Assembly (NCBI GenBank): GCA_964436815.1
Contig: CAYTER010000003.1
Coordinates: forward strand, 15,580 to 79,579
DNA: 64,000 nt
Reading direction: 5' to 3'
Source: UBA993 sp964436815
Lineage (GTDB): Bacteria; Bacillota; Dethiobacteria; DTU022
Both the position numbers and the translations under genes were made by a program. Below, in pieces: positions 17,654-26,083 of this stretch (its first letter is position 1; every line of letters starts with the position of its first letter). The notes under the pieces were generated by a model. That model was not told where the DNA came from. It ran no database searches and saw only the letters and a list, made by a program, of their open reading frames with translations.

Positions 17654-18160
17654 ATGGCAAGGGTGTCAAAGATCGAACCATCACAGGAGTTAGTTGAAAA
17701 GGTCGTCCAGGTAAACCGGGTTGCCAAGGTCGTAAAGGGCGGACGTCGGTTTAGCTTTAGCGCGCTGGTCGTAGTCGGTGATCAGAACGGAGTAGTCGGT
17801 TCTGGTATGGGCAAAGCCGGTGAAGTGCCCGAGGCGATTCGTAAAGGGATCGAAGAAGCGAAGAAAAATCTGATCCGTGTCCCGATGGCCGGGACAACCA
17901 TCACCCATCCGATTATTGGACGTTTCGGAGCCGGAAGGGTTATGCTTAAACCTGCTTCCGAAGGTACAGGTGTGATTGCCGGCGGTCCGGTCCGGGCGGT
18001 ATTGGAACTGGCCGGAGTCCGGGATATCCTCACCAAATCTCTCGGCTCATCTAATGCGATCAATATTGTCGGAGCTACGATTGAAGGATTGAAATCGCTG
18101 AAACGGGCGGAAGAAGTAAGCGCGGTGCGCGGAATAGAACTTGAAAAGCTGCTCGGTTAA
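17654..18160 (+). CDS. rpsE: 30S ribosomal protein S5
   Basis: S5, at the mRNA entry site and involved in decoding fidelity, 168 aa. It carries the double-stranded RNA-binding-like N-terminal domain with RVAKVVKGGRRFSFSALVVV and the C-terminal part with PASEGTGVIAGGPVRAVLE and SLGSSNAINIV. ATG start at 17654 close to AAAGGGGG; a GTG at 17663 is possible. rpmD follows after 14 nt. Confidence 0.97.
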   Translation: MARVSKIEPSQELVEKVVQVNRVAKVVKGGRRFSFSALVVVGDQNGVVGSGMGKAGEVPEAIRKGIEEAKKNLIRVPMAGTTITHPIIGRFGAGRVMLKPASEGTGVIAGGPVRAVLELAGVRDILTKSLGSSNAINIVGATIEGLKSLKRAEEVSAVRGIELEKLLG

Positions 18161-18174
18161 GGAGAATTAAAGTT

Positions 18175-18360
18175 ATGGCAAAGAAAATATCAATAACCCT
18201 TGTTCGCAGCCCGCTGTCCTGCAAACCCAGCCATCGCCGTACGGTGAAGGCCCTCGGTTTGAAGAAAGTTGGCCAGACAGTCATCCACGATGCAACTGAT
18301 CCGATCAGGGGTATGGCCAAAACCATAAATTATCTGGTTAATGTTGAAGAAGTCAAGTAA
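18175..18360 (+). CDS. rpmD: 50S ribosomal protein L30
   Basis: L30, a small large-subunit protein, 61 aa. It contains ITLVRSPLSCKPSHRRTVKA and LGLKKVGQTVIHDATDPIRG, the family core, and ends in a short helix. ATG start at 18175 behind AAGGAGAAT. Its place between rpsE and rplO is standard for the spc operon. Confidence 0.96.
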   Translation: MAKKISITLVRSPLSCKPSHRRTVKALGLKKVGQTVIHDATDPIRGMAKTINYLVNVEEVK

Positions 18361-18392
18361 TTAGAAGCGTGGCATTATGGGAGGTGTAACCG

Positions 18393-18833
18393 ATGCGTTT
18401 ACACGAATTAAGGCCTCCTGAGGGAGCCAGTAAAGCGCCTAAACGTAAAGGAAGAGGTATGTCTTCGGGGCTGGGCAAAACTGCCGGCCGCGGCCAGAAA
18501 GGGCAGAAATCACGGACGGGTTCCGGCATTCGCCGCGGATTTGAAGGTGGACAGATGCCTTATTTCCAGCGCCTGCCGAAGCGGGGATTTACCAATATCT
18601 TTAAGCAGAGATGGAACATTGTTAATGTCAGTGACCTGACTGCTTTTGAGGCGGGAACTGTTATTACCCAGGAAATACTCCTGGAAGCAGGTTTAATCAG
18701 AAACTTGCGCGATCCGCTTAAAGTTTTAGGTAACGGTGAGTTGGATCGCAAATTGGAGATCAAAGCTCATCGTTTCAGTAAGCAAGCGGTTGAAAAAATT
18801 GAAACAGCCGGTGGGAAGGCAGAGGTGATCTAA
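18393..18833 (+). CDS. rplO: 50S ribosomal protein L15
   Basis: L15, a late-assembly large-subunit protein, 146 aa. The N-terminal part is Gly/Lys/Arg rich (KRKGRGMSSGLGKTAGRGQK) and threads into rRNA; the C-terminal domain shows GFTNIFKQRWNIVNVSDL and the HRFSKQAVEKIE segment. ATG start behind GGGAGGTGT. secY begins 1 nt after its stop, so translation is coupled. Confidence 0.97.
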   Translation: MRLHELRPPEGASKAPKRKGRGMSSGLGKTAGRGQKGQKSRTGSGIRRGFEGGQMPYFQRLPKRGFTNIFKQRWNIVNVSDLTAFEAGTVITQEILLEAGLIRNLRDPLKVLGNGELDRKLEIKAHRFSKQAVEKIETAGGKAEVI

Positions 18834-18834
18834 G

Positions 18835-20091
18835 TTGCTGGAAACAGTACGCACTGCATGGCGGATTAAAGAATTAAGACAACGTATCCTATTTACCCTG
18901 GCCATGTTTGTGGTCTTCCGGGTCGGTTCGGCTATCCCCGTTCCCGGGGTTGATCCTTCCCGCCTGGCGGAGTTTTTCCAGTCGGATACAATCTTTGGCT
19001 TTGTCAATATTATCGGCGGCGGCAACTTGGAGAACTTTACTATATTTGCCCTGGGGATTATGCCGTATATTAACGCTTCGATTATCATGAACCTGTTGAC
19101 AATCGTTATCCCCAAGCTGAAAGAGTGGAGTCAGGAAGGCCCCGAAGGGCGTAAGAAAATATCGCAGATCACCCGTTACGGAACGGTGGTGATTGCCGTG
19201 ATTCAGGCCCTTGGGCTTTCAACTTTAATTGCCGGCGAAGCGGTTCTTGACAGGACAGTTCTTTCTTATGTTACGATCATCATTTCGATGACAGCCGGAA
19301 CAGCATTCCTGATGTGGATGGGTGAACTGATTACCGAGAAGGGGATTGGCAACGGTATATCGCTGATCATCTTTGCCGGAATCGTAGCCGGATTCCCGAT
19401 CGGGGTGGCGATGGCAGCCGAACAGTATCGTTTTGGACAGATCAACATGCTGATCATCGGTGTCGTTCTCCTGGTCCTGCTGGGTCTGATAGTGGGCATT
19501 ATCGGCCTCGATCAGGGGCAACGCCGGATCAATGTTCAGTATAGTAAGCGCGTGGTCGGCCGGAAGATGTACGGCGGTCAGGCAACGCACATTCCGATGA
19601 AAGTAAACCAGGCCGGGGTTATTCCGGTAATCTTTGCCTCGGTGCTGCTCAGTTTTCCGCAGACGATGGTCAGCTTTATACAGCATCCGATTGCCCAGAG
19701 GCTGGCCGACATGCTTAGATGGGGCAGCAACCTGAACCTGGTTTTATATATTGTCCTGATTATACTCTTTACCTATTTCTACACCGCGGTGCAGTTTGAT
19801 CCGTTCCAGGTGGCCAGCAACATCAAGAAGTATGGCGGATTTATTCCGGGCCTGCGACCGGGACGTCCGACTGCCGAGTATCTGGCCCGGGTAACATCAA
19901 GACTGACGACAGCCGGAGCATTCTCTCTTGCTTTTATTGCCGTCTTCCCGATTGTTCTGGAGAGGATTACCGGCATGAATATTGTTTTTGGTGGAACGGG
20001 CCTGATTATTGTGGTCGGTGTTGTGCTTGAAACCTTTAAACAGATTGAGAGCCATATGCTGATGCGCAGTTATCGCGGCTTCATGAAATAG
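18835..20091 (+). CDS. secY: Protein translocase subunit SecY
   Basis: Central channel protein of the Sec translocon in the cytoplasmic membrane, 418 aa with about ten membrane segments. It uses a TTG start at 18835 behind GCAGAGGTG, inside the end of rplO. Family marks are FRVGSAIPVPGVDPSRL near the N-terminus, ITEKGIGNGISLIIFAGI, and the C-terminal cytoplasmic loop RPGRPTAEYLARVTSRLT, followed by GGTGLIIVVGVVLETFKQIE. The next gene is map, 9 nt downstream. adk, which usually stands between them, is missing. Confidence 0.98.
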   Translation: MLETVRTAWRIKELRQRILFTLAMFVVFRVGSAIPVPGVDPSRLAEFFQSDTIFGFVNIIGGGNLENFTIFALGIMPYINASIIMNLLTIVIPKLKEWSQEGPEGRKKISQITRYGTVVIAVIQALGLSTLIAGEAVLDRTVLSYVTIIISMTAGTAFLMWMGELITEKGIGNGISLIIFAGIVAGFPIGVAMAAEQYRFGQINMLIIGVVLLVLLGLIVGIIGLDQGQRRINVQYSKRVVGRKMYGGQATHIPMKVNQAGVIPVIFASVLLSFPQTMVSFIQHPIAQRLADMLRWGSNLNLVLYIVLIILFTYFYTAVQFDPFQVASNIKKYGGFIPGLRPGRPTAEYLARVTSRLTTAGAFSLAFIAVFPIVLERITGMNIVFGGTGLIIVVGVVLETFKQIESHMLMRSYRGFMK

Positions 20092-20100
20092 AGACTATCT

Positions 20101-20856
20101 ATGATTAAGTTAAAATCGAAACGGGAAATCAGTTTAATGAGGGAAGCAGGCAAGATTGTTGCCTCGGTGCTTGCAGAGCTTGAAAAAGTAATCAAAGCCG
20201 GCATAACCACCGCAATGCTGGACAAGATTGCTGAAAAAGAGATTCGCAGGCATAAAGCAGAGCCGGCTTTCCTCGGGTACCATAATTTCCCCGCATCGAT
20301 TTGCACCTCTGTTAATGAACAGGTGGTGCATGGCATACCCGGGTTGCGCAGGCTTGAAGAGGGCGATATAATCAGCATTGATGTCGGGGTTCGCCTCAAA
20401 GGCTACTACGGCGATGCTGCCGCTACTTTTCCGGTAGGCGTGATTGATCAAAAAGCCCGGAAATTGATTGATGTTACCAGAACCTCTTTGCAGAAGGCTG
20501 TTGAGGCGATGCGCTCCGGCGCCAGACTCTCCGATCTTTCTCATGCGGTCCAGACTTACGTTGAGGAGCACTCCCTAGCGGTAGTGCGTAACTACGTCGG
20601 TCATGGGATCGGGGAAGAGATGCATGAAGAGCCGCAGGTGCCAAATTTCGGGTTGCCGGGACGCGGCCCCGTATTGCAACCGGGAATAGTGCTCGCCATC
20701 GAGCCGATGGTTAACATCGGCACCTGGGAAGTACAGGTGCTGGAAGATCAGTGGACAGTTGTAACTGCCGACGGTAGCCTTTCCGCTCATTTTGAGCATA
20801 CGGTGGCACTGGGTGAAAACGGACCCGAAGTACTGACCTCTTCCAACCTTGGTTAA
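20101..20856 (+). CDS. map: Methionine aminopeptidase, type I
   Basis: Removes the N-terminal Met from nascent proteins; a two-metal pita-bread enzyme, 251 aa. The metal ligands are recognisable as D in SIDVGVRL, D in YYGDAAATF, H in GHGIGEEMHE, E in AIEPMVNIG and E in HFEHTVALG. The start ATG 20101 has only a weak upstream Shine-Dalgarno and lies 9 nt after secY, so coupling is likely. The absence of adk between secY and map is unusual. The next gene encodes a KOW protein. Confidence 0.97.
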   Translation: MIKLKSKREISLMREAGKIVASVLAELEKVIKAGITTAMLDKIAEKEIRRHKAEPAFLGYHNFPASICTSVNEQVVHGIPGLRRLEEGDIISIDVGVRLKGYYGDAAATFPVGVIDQKARKLIDVTRTSLQKAVEAMRSGARLSDLSHAVQTYVEEHSLAVVRNYVGHGIGEEMHEEPQVPNFGLPGRGPVLQPGIVLAIEPMVNIGTWEVQVLEDQWTVVTADGSLSAHFEHTVALGENGPEVLTSSNLG

Positions 20857-20869
20857 AGGGGGAGAAGCA

Positions 20870-21157
20870 ATGGTTGAGCTAAAACCGGGACAGCTGGTCC
20901 GTTCTCTGGCCGGACGGGATAAAGGTAAACACTACCTGGTTCTTCAGGAGCTGGATTCGCGAAATGTGCTCCTGGTTGACGGGCGCAGCCGAACCCTGGC
21001 CAAACCGAAGAAGAAGAATAAGGCTCACCTTCAGCACTATGATCGCAGAGCCGATCTGGGAGAACAGGACGGAACGGAAAAATTCAGCGACAGTCTCTTA
21101 ATCAGGTTACTGAAAGAAATGGTTCCGGTTGAGGGTTTTCCCGACAAGGAGGTTTAA
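20870..21157 (+). CDS. KOW-domain RNA-binding protein (L14e-like)
   Basis: A 95-aa basic protein with a KOW-type motif near its N-terminus (GQLVRSLAGRDKGKHYLVLQ), related to small KOW proteins found between map and infA in many clostridia and bacilli and sometimes called YlxQ/L14e-like. The ATG at 20870 follows AAAGGGGGAG and is preferred over an in-frame TTG at 20849 within map. A lysine-rich stretch (AKPKKKNKAH) lies mid-protein. It is likely ribosome-linked, judging from context; the exact function is not established. Confidence 0.85.
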   Translation: MVELKPGQLVRSLAGRDKGKHYLVLQELDSRNVLLVDGRSRTLAKPKKKNKAHLQHYDRRADLGEQDGTEKFSDSLLIRLLKEMVPVEGFPDKEV

Positions 21158-21164
21158 AGTCAGA

Positions 21165-21386
21165 ATGAGCAAGAAAAAAGATGTGGTTGAAGTTGAAGGC
21201 ACGGTAGTAGAACCGTTACCTAATGCCATGTTCAGGGTCGAACTCAAAAATGGACACCGGGTTTTGGCTCATGTATCCGGCAAAATCAGGATGAACTTTA
21301 TCCGTATCCTGCCGGGTGACCGTGTGTTGGTAGAATTATCGCCTTACGATTTAACTCGGGGGCGCATTACCTATCGTTACAAGTAA
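21165..21386 (+). CDS. infA: Translation initiation factor IF-1
   Basis: IF-1, an OB-fold protein that binds the 30S A site during initiation, 73 aa. ATG 21165 was chosen because it follows AAGGAGG and gives the canonical MSKKKDVVEVEGTVVEPLPN start and length. Conserved FRVELKNGHRVLAHVSGKIR and the ending LTRGRITYRYK are present. It sits between the KOW gene and rpmJ. Confidence 0.97.
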   Translation: MSKKKDVVEVEGTVVEPLPNAMFRVELKNGHRVLAHVSGKIRMNFIRILPGDRVLVELSPYDLTRGRITYRYK

Positions 21387-21401
21387 GGAGGCTGATCAGC
21401 T

Positions 21402-21515
21402 ATGAAGGTGAGGCCCTCAGTAAAAAAAATGTGCGAGAAATGTAAAATCATCAGGCGTAAGGGCAGAGTTGTGATTATCTGCCAGAATCCTAAACATAAA
21501 CAACGTCAGGGTTAA
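21402..21515 (+). CDS. rpmJ: 50S ribosomal protein L36
   Basis: A 37-aa gene. It encodes the C+ form of L36 with zinc ligands C11, C14, C27 and H32 (CEKCKIIRRKG ... ICQNPKHKQRQG). ATG at 21402 follows AAGGAGG and TAA ends at 21515. Its place between infA and rpsM is the canonical one, so the call is firm despite the small size. Confidence 0.97.
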   Translation: MKVRPSVKKMCEKCKIIRRKGRVVIICQNPKHKQRQG

Positions 21516-21554
21516 CGCCAGGGAGGGCATTAAAACTAAGGAGGTGTTACTCGA

Positions 21555-21926
21555 TTGGCCAGAATTTCAGGTGTAGACTTACCGCGTGACAAGAGAGTGG
21601 AAGTTGCGCTGAGCTATATTTACGGCATCGGCAGCAACCGGGCGCGTGATATTCTTGAGCATACCGGGGTCAATCCCGATACGCGGGTCAAGGATTTGAC
21701 AGAAGACGAACTGGGCCGCTTGCGCGAGTATATCGACAAGAACTATTCTGTCGAAGGTGATTTAAGGCGGGAAGTGGCTCTTAACATCAAGCGTTTAGTT
21801 GAAATTGGCTGCTATCGCGGCATCAGACATCGTCGCGGGATGCCGGTCCGGGGGCAGAAAACCAAGAATAACGCCCGCACCCGTAAAGGACCCCGTAAGA
21901 CTGTTGGTGTCCGCCGTAAGAGCTAA
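21555..21926 (+). CDS. rpsM: 30S ribosomal protein S13
   Basis: S13 of the 30S head, contacting P-site tRNA and the large subunit, 123 aa. TTG start at 21555 behind AAGGAGGTG. It begins with ARISGVDLPRDKRVEVALSY and has the C-terminal RHRRGMPVRGQKTKNNARTR. It is the first gene of the alpha operon, 39 nt after rpmJ. Confidence 0.97.
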   Translation: MARISGVDLPRDKRVEVALSYIYGIGSNRARDILEHTGVNPDTRVKDLTEDELGRLREYIDKNYSVEGDLRREVALNIKRLVEIGCYRGIRHRRGMPVRGQKTKNNARTRKGPRKTVGVRRKS

Positions 21927-21958
21927 GCAGATGCCAGGAAGGGAGGAAGTAGCGAAAA

Positions 21959-22351
21959 TTGGTCAAGAAAAAAGTTACCCGCACCAAGCGGCGTGAAAGA
22001 AAAAATATTGAGCGCGGAGTTGCGCATATTAAGTCTACTTTTAACAATACTTTTATCAGTATTACAGATGTTGACGGTAATGCCATCTCCTGGTCCAGCG
22101 CCGGTAATGTCGGTTACAAGGGTTCCCGTAAATCGACGCCGTTTGCTGCCCAGCTGGCTGCTGAAGCAGCGGCCAAGGTGGCCATGGAGCACGGCATGAG
22201 ACAGGTTGAGGTCTTTGTCAAAGGCCCGGGAGCCGGTCGTGAAGCGGCGATCCGCTCACTGCAGGCCACAGGTCTCGAAGTCAATGCCATCAAAGATGTA
22301 ACGCCTATACCGCACAATGGCTGCCGCCCACCAAAGAGGCGGAGAGTTTAA
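21959..22351 (+). CDS. rpsK: 30S ribosomal protein S11
   Basis: S11 of the platform, near the mRNA exit, 130 aa. TTG start at 21959 behind GGGAGG. Family marks are GVAHIKSTFNNTFISITDVDG, ISWSSAGNVGYKGSRKSTP and the Pro/Arg ending NGCRPPKRRRV. rpsD follows after 36 nt. Confidence 0.97.
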   Translation: MVKKKVTRTKRRERKNIERGVAHIKSTFNNTFISITDVDGNAISWSSAGNVGYKGSRKSTPFAAQLAAEAAAKVAMEHGMRQVEVFVKGPGAGREAAIRSLQATGLEVNAIKDVTPIPHNGCRPPKRRRV

Positions 22352-22387
22352 TATTTATTTTTAAAGGAGGTGTAACATTAAACTAAA

Positions 22388-23014
22388 ATGGGACGCCACA
22401 CTGAAGCAGTATGCCGTTTATGCCGCAGAGAAAAAGATAAGCTTTACCTGAAAGGGGATCGCTGTTATACCGATAAATGTGCTGTTGTTCGCCATGCTTA
22501 TCCGCCTGGAGAGCACGGCCAGGGACGCCAGAAATTTTCCGAATACGGACAGCAGCTGCGCGAAAAACAGAAAGCCCGCCGGATTTACGGGGTGTTCGAA
22601 AGACAGTTCCGTCGCTATTTCAAGGAGGCTGATCGCCGTCGTGGAGTTACCGGTGAAATTCTTCTGCAGTTACTGGAAAGCCGTCTGGATAGTGTAGTTT
22701 ATCGCATGGGACTGGCCAGGTCGCGCTCGGAAGCAAGGCAGCTTATTAATCATGGTCATTTTCAGGTCAACGGCCGGAAGGTTGATATTCCTTCATTCCT
22801 GACCAGGATCGGCGATGAGGTTGCCGTGCGCGAGAAAAGCAGGGCTAAGCCGGTGTTCAAGCAGATTATCGAGGAACACGACCAGCAGGGAATAGTGGAC
22901 TGGCTGGAAGTAGATTATGAAAAATTGCAGGGTAAAGTGATCAGGATTCCACAGCGTGAAGAAATCGATGTGCCGGTAACCGAGCACCTGATCGTTGAAC
23001 TTTATTCCCGTTAA
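22388..23014 (+). CDS. rpsD: 30S ribosomal protein S4
   Basis: S4, a primary 16S rRNA-binding assembly protein and antitermination factor, 208 aa. It is the zinc-binding C+ form, with CRLCRREKDKLYLKGDRC and a further Cys close behind (YTDKC). The S4 RNA-binding domain lies in the middle (LINHGHFQVNGRKVDIPSF). ATG 22388 lies 17 nt after AAAGGAGGTG, a long distance; a start at an unrecognised upstream codon is possible. It precedes rpoA. Confidence 0.97.
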   Translation: MGRHTEAVCRLCRREKDKLYLKGDRCYTDKCAVVRHAYPPGEHGQGRQKFSEYGQQLREKQKARRIYGVFERQFRRYFKEADRRRGVTGEILLQLLESRLDSVVYRMGLARSRSEARQLINHGHFQVNGRKVDIPSFLTRIGDEVAVREKSRAKPVFKQIIEEHDQQGIVDWLEVDYEKLQGKVIRIPQREEIDVPVTEHLIVELYSR

Positions 23015-23066
23015 GTAATCTGTTAACCCTCAATATATCAAGCGAGGAGGGTAAATCTGAAGAGCT

Positions 23067-24014
23067 ATGATAGAAATTGAAAAGCCGAAAATAGAACTCG
23101 AAGAGAAAGACGAACAGAATAATTACGGACGTTTTGTCGTAGAGCCCCTGGAGAGAGGCTATGGAACAACGTTGGGTAATGCCCTGCGCCGGATCCTCCT
23201 GTCCTCACTGCCGGGTGCGGCCATAACCAATGTCAAGTTTGACGGTGCCCTGCATGAATTTTCCAATCTGCCGGGTGTGCTGGAAGATACCATTGAGATT
23301 ATTCTTAATCTGAAAGCCATCTCGCTGAAAATTCACAGCGATGATCCGCAGACCCTGGTAGTAGAAACAGAGCGGGCCGGTGCAATTAAAGCCAAAGACA
23401 TCAAGATTCCTTCGGATGTTGAAATTCTTAATGAAGATCAGCTCATCTGCACGCTTGAGGAAAACGGCCGCCTTTACATGGAGATGACTGCCGTTAACGG
23501 ACGCGGTTATGTGCCGGCGGAGCGCAATAAGCTGCCACAGCAGCCAATCGGCGTTATTCCTGTCGATTCCATGTTTTCACCAATCCGTAAAGTTAATTAC
23601 CAGGTTGAGAATACCAGGGTTGGTCAGAAAACTGACTATGATAAACTGACTATTGAAGTCTGGACCGACGGCAGTATCAGGCCGGATGAAGCGATCAGCC
23701 TGGCAGCTAAAGTATTAAGTACCCACATCGCCCTTTTTGTTAACCTGACTGAACAGGTTGATGATGTTGAAATCGCTTCTGATCGTCATGAAGAGGAACG
23801 AGAGCGGATCATGGACTTAACGATCGAAGAGCTTGATCTTTCGGTTCGTTCTTACAACTGCCTGAAACGGGCTGGGATTAACACTGTCGGCGAGCTGGTT
23901 CGCAAGACCGAAGACGAAATGATGAAAGTACGCAACCTGGGCAAGAAATCGCTGGAAGAAGTTGAACATAAGCTTGATGAGCTGGGTTTCAGCTTCAACA
24001 AGAGCGGAGAGTAA
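23067..24014 (+). CDS. rpoA: DNA-directed RNA polymerase alpha subunit
   Basis: Alpha subunit, 315 aa. The N-terminal assembly domain has FVVEPLERGYGTTLGNALRR and ILLSSLPGAAITNVKFDGA. The C-terminal UP-element-binding domain includes LDLSVRSYNCLKRAGINTV and RNLGKKSLEEVEHKL. An acidic linker joins the two. ATG at 23067 behind CGAGGAGGG, with spacing a little long. rplQ follows after 22 nt, as in other alpha operons. Confidence 0.98.
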   Translation: MIEIEKPKIELEEKDEQNNYGRFVVEPLERGYGTTLGNALRRILLSSLPGAAITNVKFDGALHEFSNLPGVLEDTIEIILNLKAISLKIHSDDPQTLVVETERAGAIKAKDIKIPSDVEILNEDQLICTLEENGRLYMEMTAVNGRGYVPAERNKLPQQPIGVIPVDSMFSPIRKVNYQVENTRVGQKTDYDKLTIEVWTDGSIRPDEAISLAAKVLSTHIALFVNLTEQVDDVEIASDRHEEERERIMDLTIEELDLSVRSYNCLKRAGINTVGELVRKTEDEMMKVRNLGKKSLEEVEHKLDELGFSFNKSGE

Positions 24015-24036
24015 GCCTGCAAGGAGGATAATAAGC

Positions 24037-24381
24037 ATGCCATACCAGAAGCTGAGTCGAAAAAGCGGCCCCAGGCGAGCCCTGTTGCGCGGCCTGGTTA
24101 CTTCATTTTTAAAAGCGGGTAAGATCGAGACTACAGCAGCAAGAGCTGCGGCAATCCGTCCGATTGCCGAAAAGATGGTCACTCTGGCTAAAAGAGGCGA
24201 TCTGCACTCCCGCCGCCAGGCCTTAGCTTACCTGCTGGACGAAGATGTAGTTACCAAGCTTTTTGAAAAGATCGGCCCCAAGCTGGAAGCACGTGAAGGC
24301 GGTTATACCCGCACCGTGCCGATCGGGCCCCGCAGGGGCGATAGCGCCCCGATGGTAATCCTGGAACTGCTGTCAGAATAA
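24037..24381 (+). CDS. rplQ: 50S ribosomal protein L17
   Basis: L17, near the tunnel exit, 114 aa. ATG 24037 follows AAGGAGG and gives the canonical start MPYQKLSRKSGPRRALLRG; an upstream in-frame reading into rpoA is a shadow. The domain shows SFLKAGKIETTAARAA and GYTRTVPIGPRRGDSAPM. It is the last gene of the alpha operon, and the ECF transporter genes begin 2 nt later with no terminator. Confidence 0.97.
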   Translation: MPYQKLSRKSGPRRALLRGLVTSFLKAGKIETTAARAAAIRPIAEKMVTLAKRGDLHSRRQALAYLLDEDVVTKLFEKIGPKLEAREGGYTRTVPIGPRRGDSAPMVILELLSE

Positions 24382-24383
24382 AA

Positions 24384-25232
24384 ATGGCAGTTGCAAAACC
24401 TGAAATTATTATTCAAGCAAGAAAGCTTGGTTACAGTTATGCAGGAGAGGATGGAATTCGCTCTCCTGCCCTGACCGGTGTCGATCTTGAGATAGGTAAA
24501 GGTGAATACCTTGCTCTTCTCGGACCAAACGGCTCCGGAAAAACGACATTGCTGAAACTCTTTAATGCCCTGCTAATTCCCTCACAAGGAGAGGTTTTGG
24601 TTAAGGGCATTTCCACCTTTGAAACAGATTTACTTGATCAGGTCCGTCAAACCTGCGGGATGATTTTTCAAAACCCCGACAATCAGATCGTCGCAACTAC
24701 CGTTGAAGAGGATATCGCCTTCGGGTTGGAAAACCTTGCTTTACCGACAGCCGAGATCCGTTTACGGGTGGATCAGGTCGCGGAAAGGCTCGGTCTTTCT
24801 GCATTGCTGCAGCATCCACCGCATCTGTTATCTGGTGGAGAAAAACAGAGAACTGCAATTGCCGGGATTTTAGCCATGCACCCGGACTGTATCCTGATGG
24901 ATGAGCCGACGGCAATGCTCGATCCGGCCGGCCGGCGGGATGTGCTGAATACTGTGCGTGATCTGAATCAGAGAGAATCAATTGCCGTGGTTCACGTAAC
25001 CCACAGCCCTGAAGAAGCGGCGTTGGCCGATCGGGTCGTTGTCCTTGAGAGAGGCAGGATTGTTGCTGACGGAAAGCCGGAAAAGATATTAACTGATCTT
25101 AATGCGCTGCATAAACTTGGCCTGCAGGGGACGGTTGCAGCCGAACTGGCGCAACTGCTGAGGCAGGACGGTTTTGATTTGCCGCCAAATATCCTAAGTA
25201 ACCGGGAGTTGGTAGAGAATCTGTGTTTATAG
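24384..25232 (+). CDS. ecfA1: Energy-coupling factor transporter ATPase EcfA1
   Basis: One of the two ABC ATPases that energise ECF-type vitamin and metal importers, 282 aa. Walker A GPNGSGKTTLLK at about residues 47-58, Q-loop FQNPDNQIVATTVEEDIAFG (the typical EcfA1 Q-helix), signature LSGGEKQR and Walker B CILMDEPTAMLDP are visible. There is almost no Shine-Dalgarno; the start is 2 nt after the rplQ stop, so translation is probably coupled. It overlaps ecfA2. Confidence 0.95.
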   Translation: MAVAKPEIIIQARKLGYSYAGEDGIRSPALTGVDLEIGKGEYLALLGPNGSGKTTLLKLFNALLIPSQGEVLVKGISTFETDLLDQVRQTCGMIFQNPDNQIVATTVEEDIAFGLENLALPTAEIRLRVDQVAERLGLSALLQHPPHLLSGGEKQRTAIAGILAMHPDCILMDEPTAMLDPAGRRDVLNTVRDLNQRESIAVVHVTHSPEEAALADRVVVLERGRIVADGKPEKILTDLNALHKLGLQGTVAAELAQLLRQDGFDLPPNILSNRELVENLCL

Positions 25233-26083
25233 GAACAGATAAAGTATCCCATATCTATATGCCGGGAACCCCTTTTGCCGCCGAAGCACTCAGCGAGGTT
25301 TCTTTTAAACTGGAAAAGGGTAGCTTTACCCTGCTAATCGGTCCCAGTGGATCGGGAAAAACCACACTCATTCAGCATCTAAATGGCCTGCTTAAGCCAA
25401 CGGATGGAGAAGTTTATTTTGAAGATCGGCGGATCGGAGCTGAAAAAAATTCGCTGTTAGCTTTAAGGAGAAGGGTCGGCCTTGTCTTCCAGATGCCTGA
25501 AGACCAGTTTTTTTCTGAAACTGTATACGATGAAGTAGCTTTTGCTCCCCGTAACCTCGGCTGTAATGAAGTGGAAGTCGAGTTGAGAGTATCGAAAGCC
25601 ATGGCCAGGGTTGGTCTGTCAGAGGCAGATTTGCTGAAAAGGCATCCTTTCCAGCTCAGCGCCGGACAGAAGAGGTTAATCGCATTCGCCGCAGTTCTTG
25701 CTATTGAACCCGAAGTGCTTATTTTAGATGAGCCGGCAGCGGGGCTCGATCCGCAGGGAAAACAAAAACTTTTTACCCTGCTGGCCAGGCTGAACTGTGA
25801 AGAAAATTTGACAATCCTGGTTTCTACTCACCACTTAGACGAGATTGCCGCACTTGCCGATCATGTGCTGGTTTTAAACCGCGGCAGGCAGGTGATGTTC
25901 GGCACAACAGATCAGGTGCTGGCCAGGCGGGATGAATTAAATGCGCTTGGTTTGGCTTTACCTCAGGTTACAGAAATCATGATCGAACTGGCAGCCAGAG
26001 GCCTGCCGGTTAGCTGCAGCTGTTACTCGCTCCGGGAAGCGAGGGATGAGCTTATAAAACTGAAAAGGTCTGATCCAAGATGA
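25223..26083 (+). CDS. ecfA2: Energy-coupling factor transporter ATPase EcfA2
   Basis: Partner ATPase of EcfA1, 286 aa. Walker A GPSGSGKTTLIQHLNGLLKP, Q-loop FQMPEDQFFSETVYDEVAF and Walker B VLILDEPAAGLDP mark it; the signature is LSAGQKR, a normal variation. GTG 25223 lies within the end of ecfA1 (10-nt overlap), with a weak Shine-Dalgarno. The N-terminus (VSHIYMPGTPFAAEAL) fits EcfA2. ecfT follows with a 4-nt overlap. No substrate-binding S component is in the window, as expected for a shared (group II) module. Confidence 0.95.
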   Translation: MFIGTDKVSHIYMPGTPFAAEALSEVSFKLEKGSFTLLIGPSGSGKTTLIQHLNGLLKPTDGEVYFEDRRIGAEKNSLLALRRRVGLVFQMPEDQFFSETVYDEVAFAPRNLGCNEVEVELRVSKAMARVGLSEADLLKRHPFQLSAGQKRLIAFAAVLAIEPEVLILDEPAAGLDPQGKQKLFTLLARLNCEENLTILVSTHHLDEIAALADHVLVLNRGRQVMFGTTDQVLARRDELNALGLALPQVTEIMIELAARGLPVSCSCYSLREARDELIKLKRSDPR

